Origin: Lepidurus packardi
Taxonomy: Eukaryota; Arthropoda; Branchiopoda; Notostraca; Triopsidae
NCBI GenBank assembly: GCA_023053545.1
Contig: JAKZAN010000002.1
Span: forward strand, 4,448,375-4,512,374
Length of the DNA stretch: 64,000 nt
Reading direction: 5' to 3'
In this document: one piece after another, positions 1-16,231 of the stretch
Position numbering within the stretch: position 1 is the stretch's first letter
Layout: the number at the start of each line of letters is the position of its first letter
Notes under the pieces: model-generated
What the model was told of the DNA's origin: nothing
What the model saw: only the letters and a program-made list of their open reading frames with translations
The model's database searches: none
Made by a program: the position numbers and the translations under genes

Positions 1-1180
1 ATTTAATCGGTAAGGTAAAAAAATATAACATTATAGGATGTTTGGGGGGGGGGGGGGGGGGGAATTATAGTTATTTCAACTTGGGAATACCCCAAAAGTT
101 GTATTGCCTTCTGACGTCAATGCTGCTCTGTCTTACTTGACTTCTTAAGCCATTCTTTATTCGTGAAATGTAATACCTATCATACTGCCGTTTTTAGCTT
201 TACAAAGAAAACCCACGGTCAAACCAGTTCTAGACGTTTGAGAAATACGTCATAACGATATGTCTAGGTTGTTCGTGGAATTCATTCATTCGTGGAACCA
301 TTCATTCGTGGAATGTGTACTACGTTAACTTGAAGGCCATTATAAAGTATGGCATTAAGTTTGCCGAGACCGGTTTTGTGTTTATTTGCCAAATTGCCAT
401 ACCGCACGATCATCGTAGCATAACTGTCATCGTTTATGAAAAGTTCCCCTAATTAACAAGTAACACCTTGCATTTCAACTCGGGGAGTTGGAACGTCCAC
501 GAATATGGGATATAAAAAGTAATTGTCATTTGTAAGCAACTTCTCCGGTAGTTAAAATAGTACGGTGGGTTATCTCAGGCGACATTTGTTTGTCTCGTGC
601 AAATTGTTCACACGCTTCACAAGATTAGAACAGCCGTGTAAGAGGTAAACGGAGTTCGCATATTTCTACTGTTTCTCCCGGATCATTAAGGTTTTCCAAC
701 ATTGGCTTAAGGTGTATCTATGTCAAAGAACACACTTTCAAGAAGCAAAGGGGACTTTTTGAGTCCTATGACAATAGAGTACTCTGGAAGTTACGGGAAA
801 AGTTGAACAAAATTGGGGATGTCCACCAATCAAGCGCTCAAAGTCTTTCCTTAATTCCCGCGTAACACGAGGTGAGACTTAAGCATTTGATCGATAAAAA
901 TCCGGTGGCAAAAAAAGCCGCAAATGTCCTTGTGGTTAACTTTCTTTGTTGCCGCAAAACCTGCGTTTCAGACACTTGTAGTTTTGTTCCGATGGTCTTT
1001 TTACGATCGTCTTGCTGTTTTACGCACTGATTACGGTATTTACAAAGTATGCAACGCCCAATTAGTGTCACCGTTCTAATTAATTAATGTTATCTTTTTG
1101 GGGGGAAAGGCGGGAACGGCAGCGCCCCAAGTGTCTCTAGAGGAGATCAGAGAAGAGACAAAATAAACGTGCCTGCAGCC
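1..1180. other. Non-coding region upstream of the acyltransferase gene
   Basis: No convincing coding exon is seen on either strand. The stretch holds a run of 19 G at 44-62, which may be uncertain in length, and an imperfect short tandem repeat around 275-320 built on the unit cattcattcgtggaa. The last few hundred bases should contain the promoter and 5' UTR of the acyltransferase that follows. Confidence 0.6.
44..62 (+). repeat. Homopolymer run of 19 G
   Basis: An uninterrupted run of G is seen directly in the sequence. Such runs can form G-quadruplexes and are also a common place for assembly length errors. Confidence 0.9.
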
Positions 1181-2380
1181 ATGGCAGCTTGGACTTATTG
1201 CAGTGGTGATTTATTGTTACTCGGCGTCCTATTTAGTACCGTCTATTTTTATGAGAAGAATCATGTGTTCCGATTTTACTTGCGGTTTGCATTCTATTTT
1301 GTTACCGTCATGGCATTTGCGGTTTTTCTGATCCCGTTTGCGATGTTGAGGCCTGGGAACGTACACAACACGAAGTAATAGCAGATCAATGTATTAGAAA
1401 ACGCTAAGCTTCCTTTAATTTGCTTTGTTTCCGCTCGAAACTCATGAATCTATATTGTGGTCTTGTCTTCTTATCAGTTTAGTTTGCAATACTAATAGCT
1501 AATAACTTATTTCATTGCTTTTAACTAGTCCTCTTGTTCGTGTAGGCTAGTATCGTACCCCCTTGGGACTTTATTGAAGAAGGTATTGGGCCTACACTAT
1601 GTCGTACGGGGTGAGGAACTGTTTGTCCATGATCAAGGCGTTGTTCTGGTAGCGAACCATCAAAGTGTTTTGGATTTCTTAGGTAATAATCAAATTTCTA
1701 TATGTATTTCCCTGATAAACAACAAGTGGCATTATTTGCTAGGAATGCTGCACCTCTGGCCTATAATGGACAAATGCGCAGCTATTTCCAAGAGAGAAAT
1801 CATGTACACAGGACCTTTTGGGCTCGTGGCATGGTTATGTGGCACAATATTCATCAATCGAGGACAGTCAGCTGCGGCTAGAGCTACTGTAAACGAAGCT
1901 GGCGAGACTGTAAGACGAAAGAAGGTATACATCTGGATGTTTTCTAACTCATTTCCTCGTTGACTGTTTCGTGCTTTGTAGATGAAGCTGTGGATGTTTC
2001 CTGAAGGCACTAGAAATGATAAGGAGCAGATGCTCCCCTTCAAAAAGGGAGCTTTTCATTTAGCTGTGCAAGCTCAACTACCTATCCAGCCTATAGTATT
2101 ATCTCATTATTATTTTCTCGACTGGAGACAAAAGCGCTTTGATCAAGGTGACTTCCTGCTTGCAGCTCAATGCAGTCAAGATTATAAACCTGGTTATGCA
2201 TTTGCAGGAAATGTTATTATAACCGTACTGCCGCCTATAAGCACTAAAGGGCTCACTTTGGATGATGTCGAATCCCTAAAAGACCAAACTTACGAAGTTA
2301 TGTCATCTACTTTGAAAGAGGCCTCAGCGTTAGCTCCAACGGTGCTAAATAACACGTATACATCATCCCTCTGTTCGTAA
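1181..2380 (+). CDS. 1-acyl-sn-glycerol-3-phosphate acyltransferase (AGPAT1/2 type)
   Basis: The enzyme acylates lysophosphatidic acid to phosphatidic acid at the endoplasmic reticulum membrane, the second acylation of glycerolipid synthesis. Four exons join in frame: 1181-1374, 1546-1682, 1743-1924 and 1982-2380, giving about 303 residues, the usual family length. The start is the ATG at 1181, in a strong Kozak context (gcagccATGG). The N terminus carries two hydrophobic segments. Catalytic motif I is NHQSVLDFLG, where the NHxxxxD motif spans the intron after exon 2. Motif II is around INRG, motif III is FPEGTRN, and the LPFKKGAFHLAVQAQLPIQP stretch matches AGPAT motif IV. Phases agree at every junction. 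An insertion of roughly 20 residues after FLDWRQKRFDQG lengthens the region before the last conserved LPP block. The family call is firm; which AGPAT paralogue it is cannot be decided here. Confidence 0.93.
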
Positions 2381-3164
2381 ATTAGCAGGCGTTCAGGGAC
2401 CACTGCTTTTTAAAGTGAATTGGCAGAGTTTTGTTTTATTTGGGCTATTCCTTTTTCAATGGGTATATTCTTGGATGTAATCAATTACCACGTCAAACTT
2501 GTCGACAGGTACCACATTGTGTGGAAAAAAAACAGTTGTAACTGTGGTGTGCGATCTCAGTTCACTAACTGAGTGAGAGTGTAAACTGCTGCTCTTTTAT
2601 TCCGCTCTAGTCGGCGCTTACGAAAAGCACAAAATCTTAACTGATCCTGCAGATTTTGCAAATCCTTTATACACTAGACCAATGATCGCAAAAACCAGTT
2701 CCTACTAAGAAAAGCTGAAGCTTTTTATTTATTTTGCCGAATAATTACACCAGCCAAGACCAAAAACTTATAGTACAACTTGAAAACGGATTCGTGCAAA
2801 ACTTTCCCAGCCATTCCCAAATTCGAGCGGACAAACTAGGACTAGCTGGCGTGAGTTCCGGTTATAGAGCTTTTGTAAGTTAAAGGAGACATTAAACTTT
2901 CACCCTGGACTTCCGCCATTCCAAGTTATTTTTTGTTTTTATTTTGCAATTAACAACTTGAGGTCACAGAAATCAGATGCGTATAGATCAGTCGTATTCA
3001 TGGCTACTTTCTGCGTTCACCAATGATTCATGTTCTTCTTTGTTGCCTTCTGTGGGAGCCTTCTTCTTCTTGTTCACGTGAACCACCGTAGCCATTAAAC
3101 CTGTTTGCGTTACCCTAAAAATGCTCAAGATTAGATCATCTTCAAGGCAACAGACGAGGTCTTC
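2381..3164. other. Intergenic region between convergent AGPAT and GPR107-like genes
   Basis: The two genes converge here, so this holds their 3' UTRs. A run of short AT-rich blocks is present and no coding exon or repeat family was recognised. Confidence 0.5.
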
Positions 3165-5311
<2,147 letters not shown>

Positions 5312-5535
5312 TTTTGTTGACAAGGCTCCTACGTCATGGCTAGTAGCGAAACGATGTTTTATTTATACTGTTCATGGAAGAAATCGAAAGGCGAATGAGT
5401 TAATGAGTTGACTTTTATCAAAATCGGATGCGTATTTAGATTTCCCAGGCGACAAAGATTTGGCGCGTTCCTGTTTGTGTGCTTTTTTTGCTCTTGATTT
5501 TTCTTCTGTTTACGGTATTTTAGGGATTGTATAAA
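5312..5535. promoter_or_regulatory. Divergent promoter between GPR107-like (-) and MCM6 (+)
   Basis: Only 224 bp separate the two start codons, so this stretch must hold both 5' UTRs and both core promoters. A palindromic-looking gatttcccaggcgac and a tggcgcgtt block at about 5461 resemble E2F-type sites (TTTGGCGC at 5458-5466), which would fit a replication gene such as MCM6. The E2F reading is inference from the motif alone. Confidence 0.6.
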
Positions 5536-8552
<3,017 letters not shown>

Positions 8553-10395
8553 ATGCGAATTCACTGTGCCTGTATTATTGTATGCATGTTGAATATTCAT
8601 ATATTTGGCAATACAATTTTCCCATGCTCCATTGCTCGACACTGCGTTGCTTCGTTCTTTTTCGATTGGCGCGTGCAACCACGTGTTCCTGCGCCCAAAA
8701 TCATACTGGCCAACGGAGGTTTCCAGATGACGCGTTTTTTAATAGGTTTGATCTTTAGAATCTGTCTCACTATTGTGAGGAAGATATTATTCTTTATAAT
8801 CTGTCTCACAATTGTGAGATATTTTTAAAGATCAAACGTACTTCGACCAAACTACACTCCTAATTTGCTAGAATAAACGCCGAAGTAGCTAACTTCGCTA
8901 CCACTATCTAATGGATCTTTTAAACACTATTAAGTATAAATATATTTGCCGATTCCTGATGATGTCAGTGTTTTCAAATTGCAATCGTATCTTTTATTGT
9001 CGAAACCCTTGATCTTAAGATTACAAGTAATGAAGAGGACAAAGGAAAGTCCAGACTTACAAAACACACGCAACTGACCGGAAACATGACGTGGACATTA
9101 CAAAGGTATGGAAAGATGCGTGTTTTGTTTTATTTTTCTTTATGCAATGTATCTTGCAGTTTGTGATGAGGTTATTTACTTGTTCCGAAGCTTAACTGAT
9201 GACATTGAATGTCCCCAGTTATCGGAGTTGTTCTTGTGTAAGGATTATAATGTAGCCTTTTATGCTTAAAGCGTTTGGTTCCTTTGTGCTCGGTGAGTCG
9301 GAGTTTCCATATTTTTGCAATTTTTCATTATTATCTGATAGCTGGTGTCATTAATTAACATTAATAAAGAATCTAGACTTTTTCTCAAGCAGTGTTTCAG
9401 TAAGGCTTGTTCAATCTATAAAATGCGGTTTAGAGTGCCAGTGCAGTTGGGTTATCTTTATGGAATTTGGGGTGTATGTTAATTTTGTAGGAGTGTAATA
9501 CATCAGGTTTCATAAAAAGTAGTTAATAATTCAGGAATTTCCTATTAACCATAAAGTTTCTGTCTACAACGCAAATTCTAAAACTGTAATATAAAAGAAA
9601 CAATCTCTCAAGAATAGTCTTAATTAAAGTTATCAGAAAGGTATTCGAGGATAAATCAGTCAGGAGAAGGTTACAAATAGTCGCCATGTTATAAATTCTT
9701 GTTAAAAAGTAGTTAACGTTAAGATCATACTTCACAGGATCATTTCTGTAGTATGATTGCTAGATTTCTTTGCAGAAATCACGCAATAACTCATCCACGA
9801 TGAGGAGGAAAGGCATTCTTCCCTGAGCAGGAAGCGGATCTTGGATGTTGCTGCTTCGGCGGGAACTGTCTTTGGTCATTGAGGACTGTTCTGCCAAGTC
9901 TTTCGGGGCTTGGTGGAAGGGAAGGATGCGTTCTGAGTGGTTGGGTCAAACCCTTATTAAACTGATAAAATCAGGAACAATTTAGCAGTCGAAAGTACTA
10001 GGTGATTCGACTATTTTCGACTTACCGATTGGGCACAAAGAAAAATTGCATAAAATTGAAGGTCATCGCCCATTTTGGGCACAATTACTAAAAATAAAAC
10101 TGTACAATGTCTGTGGAATTAATTATCGTACGTTTAATTAATTTCTGGAGAAATGTACGGTTGACCTATATAGGGCTGAAAAACTATACAAAATCGTTTC
10201 TAAACATGCCATCAGTGATCCAGATGAAGCTAACGATGTTTTATCAAGATCCTGTCGAAAATGGCAGACAAGAATACGCGAACACACCTGTCTCCCAATT
10301 CTGTCACGAAAGCCAACTTCAGGTAGGCAGAAATGTCCTAAACCCGAATAGCTTCGTTAGTACAAATCGGGTGTCCTCGATGAGTCGAGTAAAGA
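8553..10395. other. Intergenic region between MCM6 and the GPCR
   Basis: This is the MCM6 3' flank and the GPCR upstream region. It contains a small inverted-repeat element (8746-8837, listed separately), an AATAAA-type polyadenylation signal near 8871, and otherwise AT-rich sequence. A possible small exon for a 5' UTR of the GPCR cannot be excluded. No coding region is supported. Confidence 0.5.
8746..8837. repeat. Small inverted-repeat element with 12-bp ends and inner palindromes
   Basis: GTTTGATCTTTA at 8746-8757 is matched by its exact reverse complement TAAAGATCAAAC at 8826-8837. Inside are two similar palindromic units 39 bp apart: ctcactattgtgag at 8766-8779 and the perfect palindrome ctcacaattgtgag at 8805-8818, each preceded by (a)tctgt. 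The 92-bp unit could fold into a hairpin and looks like a very small MITE or a structured 3' flank of MCM6. No clear target-site duplication was seen. Confidence 0.65.
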
Positions 10396-11748
10396 ATGGA
10401 CGACCTATTCTCTCACGAGAATTCTAGTTTAATAATTACGGATTACACTTATCAAAATCTAACATGGGACGTCACTTGGAACTCTTCTTTTTTAGATCTG
10501 ACCGGTAATGAAACTACTAACAACAGTACGGACGTAGTGCACAGTCCAGTTGCGTGGTCATTCGCCAAAGTGGGAATGCTAATTGCCCAAGTGTTATTAA
10601 TGTCTGTCACTATTTGCGGAAACCTCCTAGTCGTGGGCTCAGTCATAATCGAGAAAAAGCTACAAACGCCTTTCAATTACTACATTGTCAACTTAGCCTT
10701 GACGGATATGAACGTCGGACTCTCAGTCATGTCCATTTTCACGATTTATAATGTCTACGGGTATTTCCCTTTCAATTCCGCTGTGTGTTCGTACTGGGTA
10801 TGGAGTGACTTTACGATGACGTTCGAATCTGTGGCAACTTTGGCAGCCATCAGGTAAAGAGCCTTAACTTAGTTGGAAGAATTTTTATTTAAATATTCAT
10901 GTAGCATTGATCGATTTTGGTCGGTGACATGGTCGATTCATTACCGAAATCATAACTCCGGGTCGAAATCTCTTCTCATCATCCTGGCCACTTGGTGTTT
11001 CGTTAACACAGTTTGGCTTCCGGCGTTTGTATGGGATCGTTTGTACAACGTTTACAGTCCAGAAGAATGCGAGTGGGACCCAAAGCGCAATGTTCATACA
11101 GTCCTTTACGTAGGTCTCCTGGGATACTACATACCTCTGCTAGTCATGTTGACTGCTTACATCCGTATTTTCTATGTCATGATGAAACGCTCCCGACAAG
11201 TTGCTCAATCCAAGAAAGTAGAAGTCAGCGTTGTTTCGGTAAAGATAATACGTTTGGAATGTCAGTATCTTAACTGATGACCTTATGAAGGCGGTAACTC
11301 AAGATGATACTTCAGATGCGGGACCATCTCGTGGTCCACCATCGACAAACCAGCCGGCAGGCAAACAAAATCAACTAACGATACCTAAACAGGCAGGTGG
11401 CGGGGCTGCAGCGAAGAAATCTGACGCGGATGTTGCACGCAGCAGAAAGGATCGGAAAGCTTTCTACACGCTGGGCCATATAGTCATCATGTTCCTGATT
11501 TGCTGGATTCCCTTCTACCTCTTGTTCTTGGTATAAAGTACTTGACAACTGAAAGAGACCTTTATCAAGCAAAATCCTGTTTCTAGATCAATCCTCTAGC
11601 TCCCAACATATTTCCTTCATGGTACCTGGATTTTTCGTATTGGATGGCATACTTAAACTCAGCAGTCAACCCCATTGTCTATGGGGTTGGCAACGACGAT
11701 TTTCGTAGGTCGTTTAAGAGATTAATTTTGTTGCAATGTAAGACTTAA
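10396..11748 (+). CDS. Rhodopsin-family GPCR of the biogenic-amine/muscarinic type
   Basis: Four exons join in consistent phase: 10396-10853, 10905-11238, 11291-11530 and 11587-11748, giving 397 residues. The N terminus has several N-glycosylation sites (NSS, NLT, NSS, NET, NNS). TM1 carries GNLLVV and TM2 has NLALTD. TM3 has Asp at the 3.32 amine-binding position (WSDFTMTFE) and ends DRF in place of the usual DRY. TM6 has CWIPFYLLF, TM7 has WMAYLNSAVNPIVYG with Tyr at 7.43, and a short tail follows. The third intracellular loop is short and contains a Pro/Gly/Ala-rich, alternative-looking segment. TM5 lacks the serines of catecholamine receptors. Together these point to an amine or acetylcholine ligand, with overall resemblance to muscarinic and histamine H3-like receptors. 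The exact ligand cannot be told from sequence. The exon 3 acceptor (ttatgaag) is weak. Confidence 0.85.
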
Positions 11749-12220
11749 TTGTGTAGGACTTAGATTAGTACGAATCAAAGGGGTGATTAATTCGTTATCA
11801 AAATTCTTGAAATTGGCCGTACGTGTTCTAAGCAATGTGCAAGGCATCATAAGATCAAAACTCGAAAGCAAGACTCTTCTCCTTATCTTATTCAGACTGA
11901 TAATACCGAGGCCCTCAGCTTGTCGAATAACATGTCCTTCATTGTTAATTGCCTACTCATTGACGTGGTTTCGAGAATGCTACGTAGAAGCCATAAACGT
12001 AAATGAGCCACTGTCTAGTGACGTGTTTATAGTTAGCGGATATGGATTCAAAGCTCCTTTTATCAGCAGGATGCAAACATAATCTTCTTTAAGCGGAGGT
12101 TTTCATGATTAATCCTGCGACCCAGTAACTTCTAATTCTGCTCTTGTAATTGACATATAAGAAGAAACTTCCCTGGTACAGAAAGGATGGAACTTTTACT
12201 GACCTGCATCAAGGTTCACC

Positions 12221-12258
12221 TGATAAGATTGCAAAATAATCAAACTCACTTGATAATC
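12221..12258 (+). promoter_or_regulatory. Pair of GATA-factor-type sites upstream of gene A
   Basis: TGATAAGATT at 12221-12230 and TTGATAATC at 12250-12258 lie 30-70 bp upstream of the TATA box. GATA factors drive midgut genes in arthropods, which would fit a peritrophic-matrix protein. Binding is inferred from motif and place only. Confidence 0.4.
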
Positions 12259-12288
12259 ACACTATGTACCACACCTTTAAGATCATGG

Positions 12289-12296
12289 TATAAAAG
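12289..12296 (+). promoter_or_regulatory. TATA box of chitin-binding gene A
   Basis: TATAAAAG lies 61 bp upstream of the start codon at 12350. A likely initiation region follows about 25-30 bp downstream, near 12315-12325 (atacagtagc). Confidence 0.65.
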
Positions 12297-12349
12297 GGGT
12301 GATGCTAGTAATACAGTAGCAATATAAGCTTGAGATTTTCTTGATCAAC

Positions 12350-15300
12350 ATGAAACAATTCGTTTGGATTCTGTGTCTCGCCTTCCTTCAAGGTACTCTA
12401 AAACTAATAGGTACGGGAATACGTGAAACGTTAACTAACTGTATTTTCTAGGGAGTTTGTGCGCCCCCAAACAAGTAAGTTTTAACGCTTTTCCGCTATA
12501 CAGTGGCTTATACTGCTCTTCTCTTAAATACCTGGCTATTTCTGCTTTTCCTCTCTATGGCTTTCGCTCTTCTTCGTTTTCGATTCTTCCACGCGTTGCA
12601 GGACGTAGAGCAGAGTTCTCCCAGATTCACTTGTCCCCAAAACGGGTTCTACGCTGTAAGTTACTGTTCTTCCAATTACTACAACTGCGTCAACGGTCAT
12701 GCCTACTTAGAAGTAATAAGTACACTTAAAAAGAACTAAACCATCAAATAATTAACTGGGTTCGGCACGGCTAGACTTGTCCCGAAGGAACTTTTTTCAA
12801 TGATGCACAAAAAACGTGCGACGATCCCGAAAACTTCTTCTGTGGCTTTACTTGCCCAGTGGAAAATGGTTTCTACGCATCGGGAACATGCTCTAGCGTT
12901 TTCTACAATTGCGTGAATGGCCATGCTTACAATGAGGTAATACCACAATTAAACTTGTAGTTCCAATTTCATAACTATCATAACTAATTGGCTTTTAATA
13001 GACTTGTCCTGAAGGAACTCTGTTCGATGGAGCTAACAAGAAGTGTGATGATCCCGCGAGCATCGATTGCGGATCAGTTGTATCTTCAACTGCTTTTCCT
13101 TTAACTACCATAGTCCCCGACGGTTTTTGCCAGGATGTAACTGGCTTCTTTGCCATCCCCGGGGAATGCTCTGGTCGATACATCAATTGTGTGAACGACT
13201 ATCCCTATTTGGAGGTATAGTTTTTCTCACTCACTAATACTTTCTCAGTACTATCACTCAAGCTAATAGTAATACGCTGACGCCATTAGACTTGTCCGGA
13301 AGATTTCATCTTTAACCCTGACACACTGCATTGCGATGATCCATCCAGGGTAGACTGCTACACCGGCACGACCAAATCCACCACGACATCAACCACCACC
13401 AAATCTCCCACAAGTCCTCTTCCACCCTTTGAGTGCCCAGATGCGAATGGTAAGATCTCATCTCATAAATATTCTTACTTTCCTAGCAACTAAATCGAGT
13501 ATAATAGGCTTCTTTGCAATGGACGGAGTCGAGTGCTCCCGACAGTATTACTCTTGCATTGGTGGAGTACCGTATATAGAAGTAAAAAACAGTTGACGGA
13601 ATAGACAAGGAAGAACAAAAAAATTCCCCTTTTTAGACTTGCTCCAGCGACGCAATTTTCAACCCCTTAACACTAGAATGTGACCTTCCAGAAGAAGTTG
13701 ATTGCCAGAGCTCCTTCGTATGCCCGACTTCTGAGGGAACTTATGCGAGTCCAACTGACTGCTCAGATTATTACGTCTGCCTTGCAGGCAAAGCAATCAT
13801 ACAGGTAAACGAATTTACCTTTTAACTAGTTACCTCTGTACATATCTGATAATAACTCCGTTTATTTTTAGCACTGTCCAAGTGGTCTCTATTACAACGC
13901 CGCAATTGCTGCCTGTGACTGGCCAGACAATGTCATCTGTGATGTTAAAAAAGCCAAGCCGGTTTCAAACCTTACAAAGCGGGTTTCTAAACTTTACAAC
14001 AAGATTTCCAAACGCTCTGCTGTCTTTAAGCACTGAACAACCTTTCCAAACTGGTGACGGGTTCTTTTACGCTCGATAACGGTCCTATAAAGGGTTGGTG
14101 ATTGGTACTTAACGCTTCCATGTAATCTAGAAATTGTTGGTGACGGGAATGCTGACTGCGGGACTTAATAGCTATAATAATACAGCTTAGTTAAAGCTGT
14201 GCATTTGTTAGGTTTCCATTATTCTGATTGATTTTCAGGTGAAGAACCTGTGGTTGCAAGGCACCGAAATTGGTCTTGACCCCGACTACAAATGTCCTGC
14301 ACAAGGCGTTTTCCCCCATCCACTTTGTCGCCAGTATTACTTTTGCGATGCCATAGTAGCGCACGTCTACCTTTGTCCTTTTGATCACTTGTTCGATCTG
14401 GTAAGCAATAGGAAATACTAATTAAAACGAATGAAAGGTACAAACGATTATTATAATACAGAGATACAACGGCTGCAATTACCCGGAGCAAACGGATTGC
14501 CAAGACAGAACTCGACCAGGTAATTAAATTTTGCTACGCAAAGAAATCTTAAAAAGTTCAACCCCGAACTAAGGGCTAAAAAGAAATTATCGAACAAAAA
14601 ATGTATTTGCAGAAGAAGTAACTACCACGAAGATAACCCCTACAACAACTACCGAAGCAGTGACTTCGGCGCCGCACTTCACGTGTCCTAGTAACGGGTT
14701 TTGGCCTATAAACGCCTGTTCCAGCGGGTATTGGATTTGCGTTGACGGAGAAGCTTTCGCCAACGTAAGTTTATCTTTCCAGACAGAATGATGCTTTATA
14801 ACCCTATGTTTGCTGTAGACTTGCCCTGGAGATACCGTCTTTGACAGCGAGAGTAAGGCATGCAGTTCGCGCGAAAATGTGGCTGGGTGTATTACCACAA
14901 CCACTACTACCACAACTGCCGCTCCTCCTTACATTTGCTTAGAAGACGGATTCCATGCCGCAGGAAACTGTACTACTTATTACTGGATTTGCCTCGAAGG
15001 AACGCCCTATCTCCAAGTATAATGTAACGTATAAGACAAAGACTTAGTTACACTGTATTCTGCAGAACTGCCCTGCTGACTCAATCTATGATAGCGAAAA
15101 ACATGTTTGCGCCCACCTGGAGAATGTGGCCAACTGTCAATTTCAATGTAGCTCAAACGGGTTTTTTCCCGTAGGCGAATGCACCAACAAGTACTGGGTT
15201 TGCGTTGGCGGAGAGGCTTCCATGCAAGTATGTATCCGCATGTAGTAAAACTGTAAGTTTGATATGTATTTACGTCACAGCAATGCCCGGGAAGTTCTGT

Positions 15301-15715
15301 GTTTGATGAAGTTACCGGGGCCTGTGAAACACCAGACAATATCAAATGCCCAGCACGTAGGTTTATAAATCATTTCAGAAGAAAGGTTTTGTAAAAGCAT
15401 AATGACATTTTAGCCGCTGAAGAGACTACAGCTGCTGCAGCCGTAACTACGACAGCTGCGCCACCTACCACCCAAAATTCAAATCAGTTATTTAAATGTC
15501 CCTCTTCGAGTGGTTACTATAGTGCCCCTGATAGCTGTTCCAGCTATTACGTCTGTCAAGCATGGAATCCAACCCGTATGGTAAGGAACAGACTAGACTT
15601 AAACCATCAGTACACAATTTAATATCTCATAAAGGAATGTCAAGCTGGACTCTACTATAATGAAGCTATTGGCACCTGCGACTGGCCACGAAACGTATCT
15701 TGCAATGTAAAGTGA
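12350..15715 (+). CDS. Secreted multi-domain chitin-binding protein A (ten peritrophin-A/CBM14 domains)
   Basis: The start is ATG 12350, followed by a signal peptide MKQFVWILCLAFLQ-GSLCAP split by a phase-1 intron (exon 1 12350-12392, exon 2 12452-12474, exon 3 from 12602). Ten six-cysteine CBM14 domains can be read, each with the pattern CP-x-NGFY...C...YY-x-C-x-G...CP-G-x-FD...C. Such proteins bind chitin in the peritrophic matrix or cuticle. Domains 3-4 and 6-8 are separated by Thr-rich linkers suited to O-glycosylation. Domain 6 is a variant (CPAQGVFPHPLCRQYYFC...YNGCNYPEQTDC). Almost every domain carries an intron just before its fourth-block CP. The only doubtful place is 13940-14238: the exon after domain 5 runs to a stop at 14034-14036 unless an internal phase-0 donor (for example at gccaagccg|gtttca) splices to 14239. 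The paralogue B has the same linker, so one gene is favoured over two. Confidence 0.82.
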
Positions 15716-16030
15716 GCACAACGCAGATGAATGTTCGCTGTATATTCAAAAGTTTAATTTTGACAAAATTTTAGCTTAGCATAATTATGCTTGTACTCAC
15801 TTTAAACGGATTGAAGTACGATACACCTGTTAGATTTAGCAATAATTGTATTAAATACAAACATGTAATGCGCGCGCTCCTTATAGGCAAAATACAAAAT
15901 GCCTTCATAGGGAAACAAGCTGGAACTTTTCTGTATCAACCCGAGGACATGTTATATCACTAGTTCAAAGATTTGAAATTCCATTCCAGATCCTCCGACT
16001 ATGGAAGCCCCGAGAGGACAAAAACTCAGA
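15716..16030. other. 3' flank of gene A
   Basis: AT-rich sequence containing the gene A 3' UTR. No coding exon is supported. Confidence 0.5.
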
Positions 16031-16231
16031 ACTGCAGAAAGTAACTCGGGAACCGCAGAAAGTGCACATAAGTATGCAGAAAGTACACAGAAAGTAACTT
16101 AAATTTACTTTCTGCCACTGCTTGTCCCTTTCTGCTACTTCCTGCATACTTATGTACACTTACGTGCACTTATGTACCCTCACCTGCATTTACGTGCACT
16201 GTTTGCGGCTCCCGAGTTGACTTTCTGCAGT
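16031..16231. mobile_element. Long palindromic (fold-back) repeat, MITE-like
   Basis: The left end reads ACTGCAGAAAGTAACTCGGG at 16031-16050 and the right end reads CCCGAGTTGACTTTCTGCAGT at 16211-16231, its near-exact reverse complement. The match continues inward: GCAGAAAGTGCACATAAGTATGCAG on the left faces CTGCATACTTATG...GTGCAC on the right, with extra copies of an acttaYgtgcac unit in the right arm. The 201-bp element could form a long hairpin centred near 16100. It abuts the hAT transposase relic that follows. No flanking duplication was found. Confidence 0.7.

Larger units (their letters stand above)
11749..12349. other. Intergenic region with chitin-binding gene A promoter
   Basis: No coding exon is supported. 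The 3' flank of the GPCR occupies the left part. The right part holds the promoter of gene A, with GATA motifs and a TATA box listed separately. Confidence 0.6.

Noticed and set aside
838-1071. Minus-strand open frame upstream of the acyltransferase
   Set aside because: No motif, no splice partner, and composition like the surrounding non-coding DNA.
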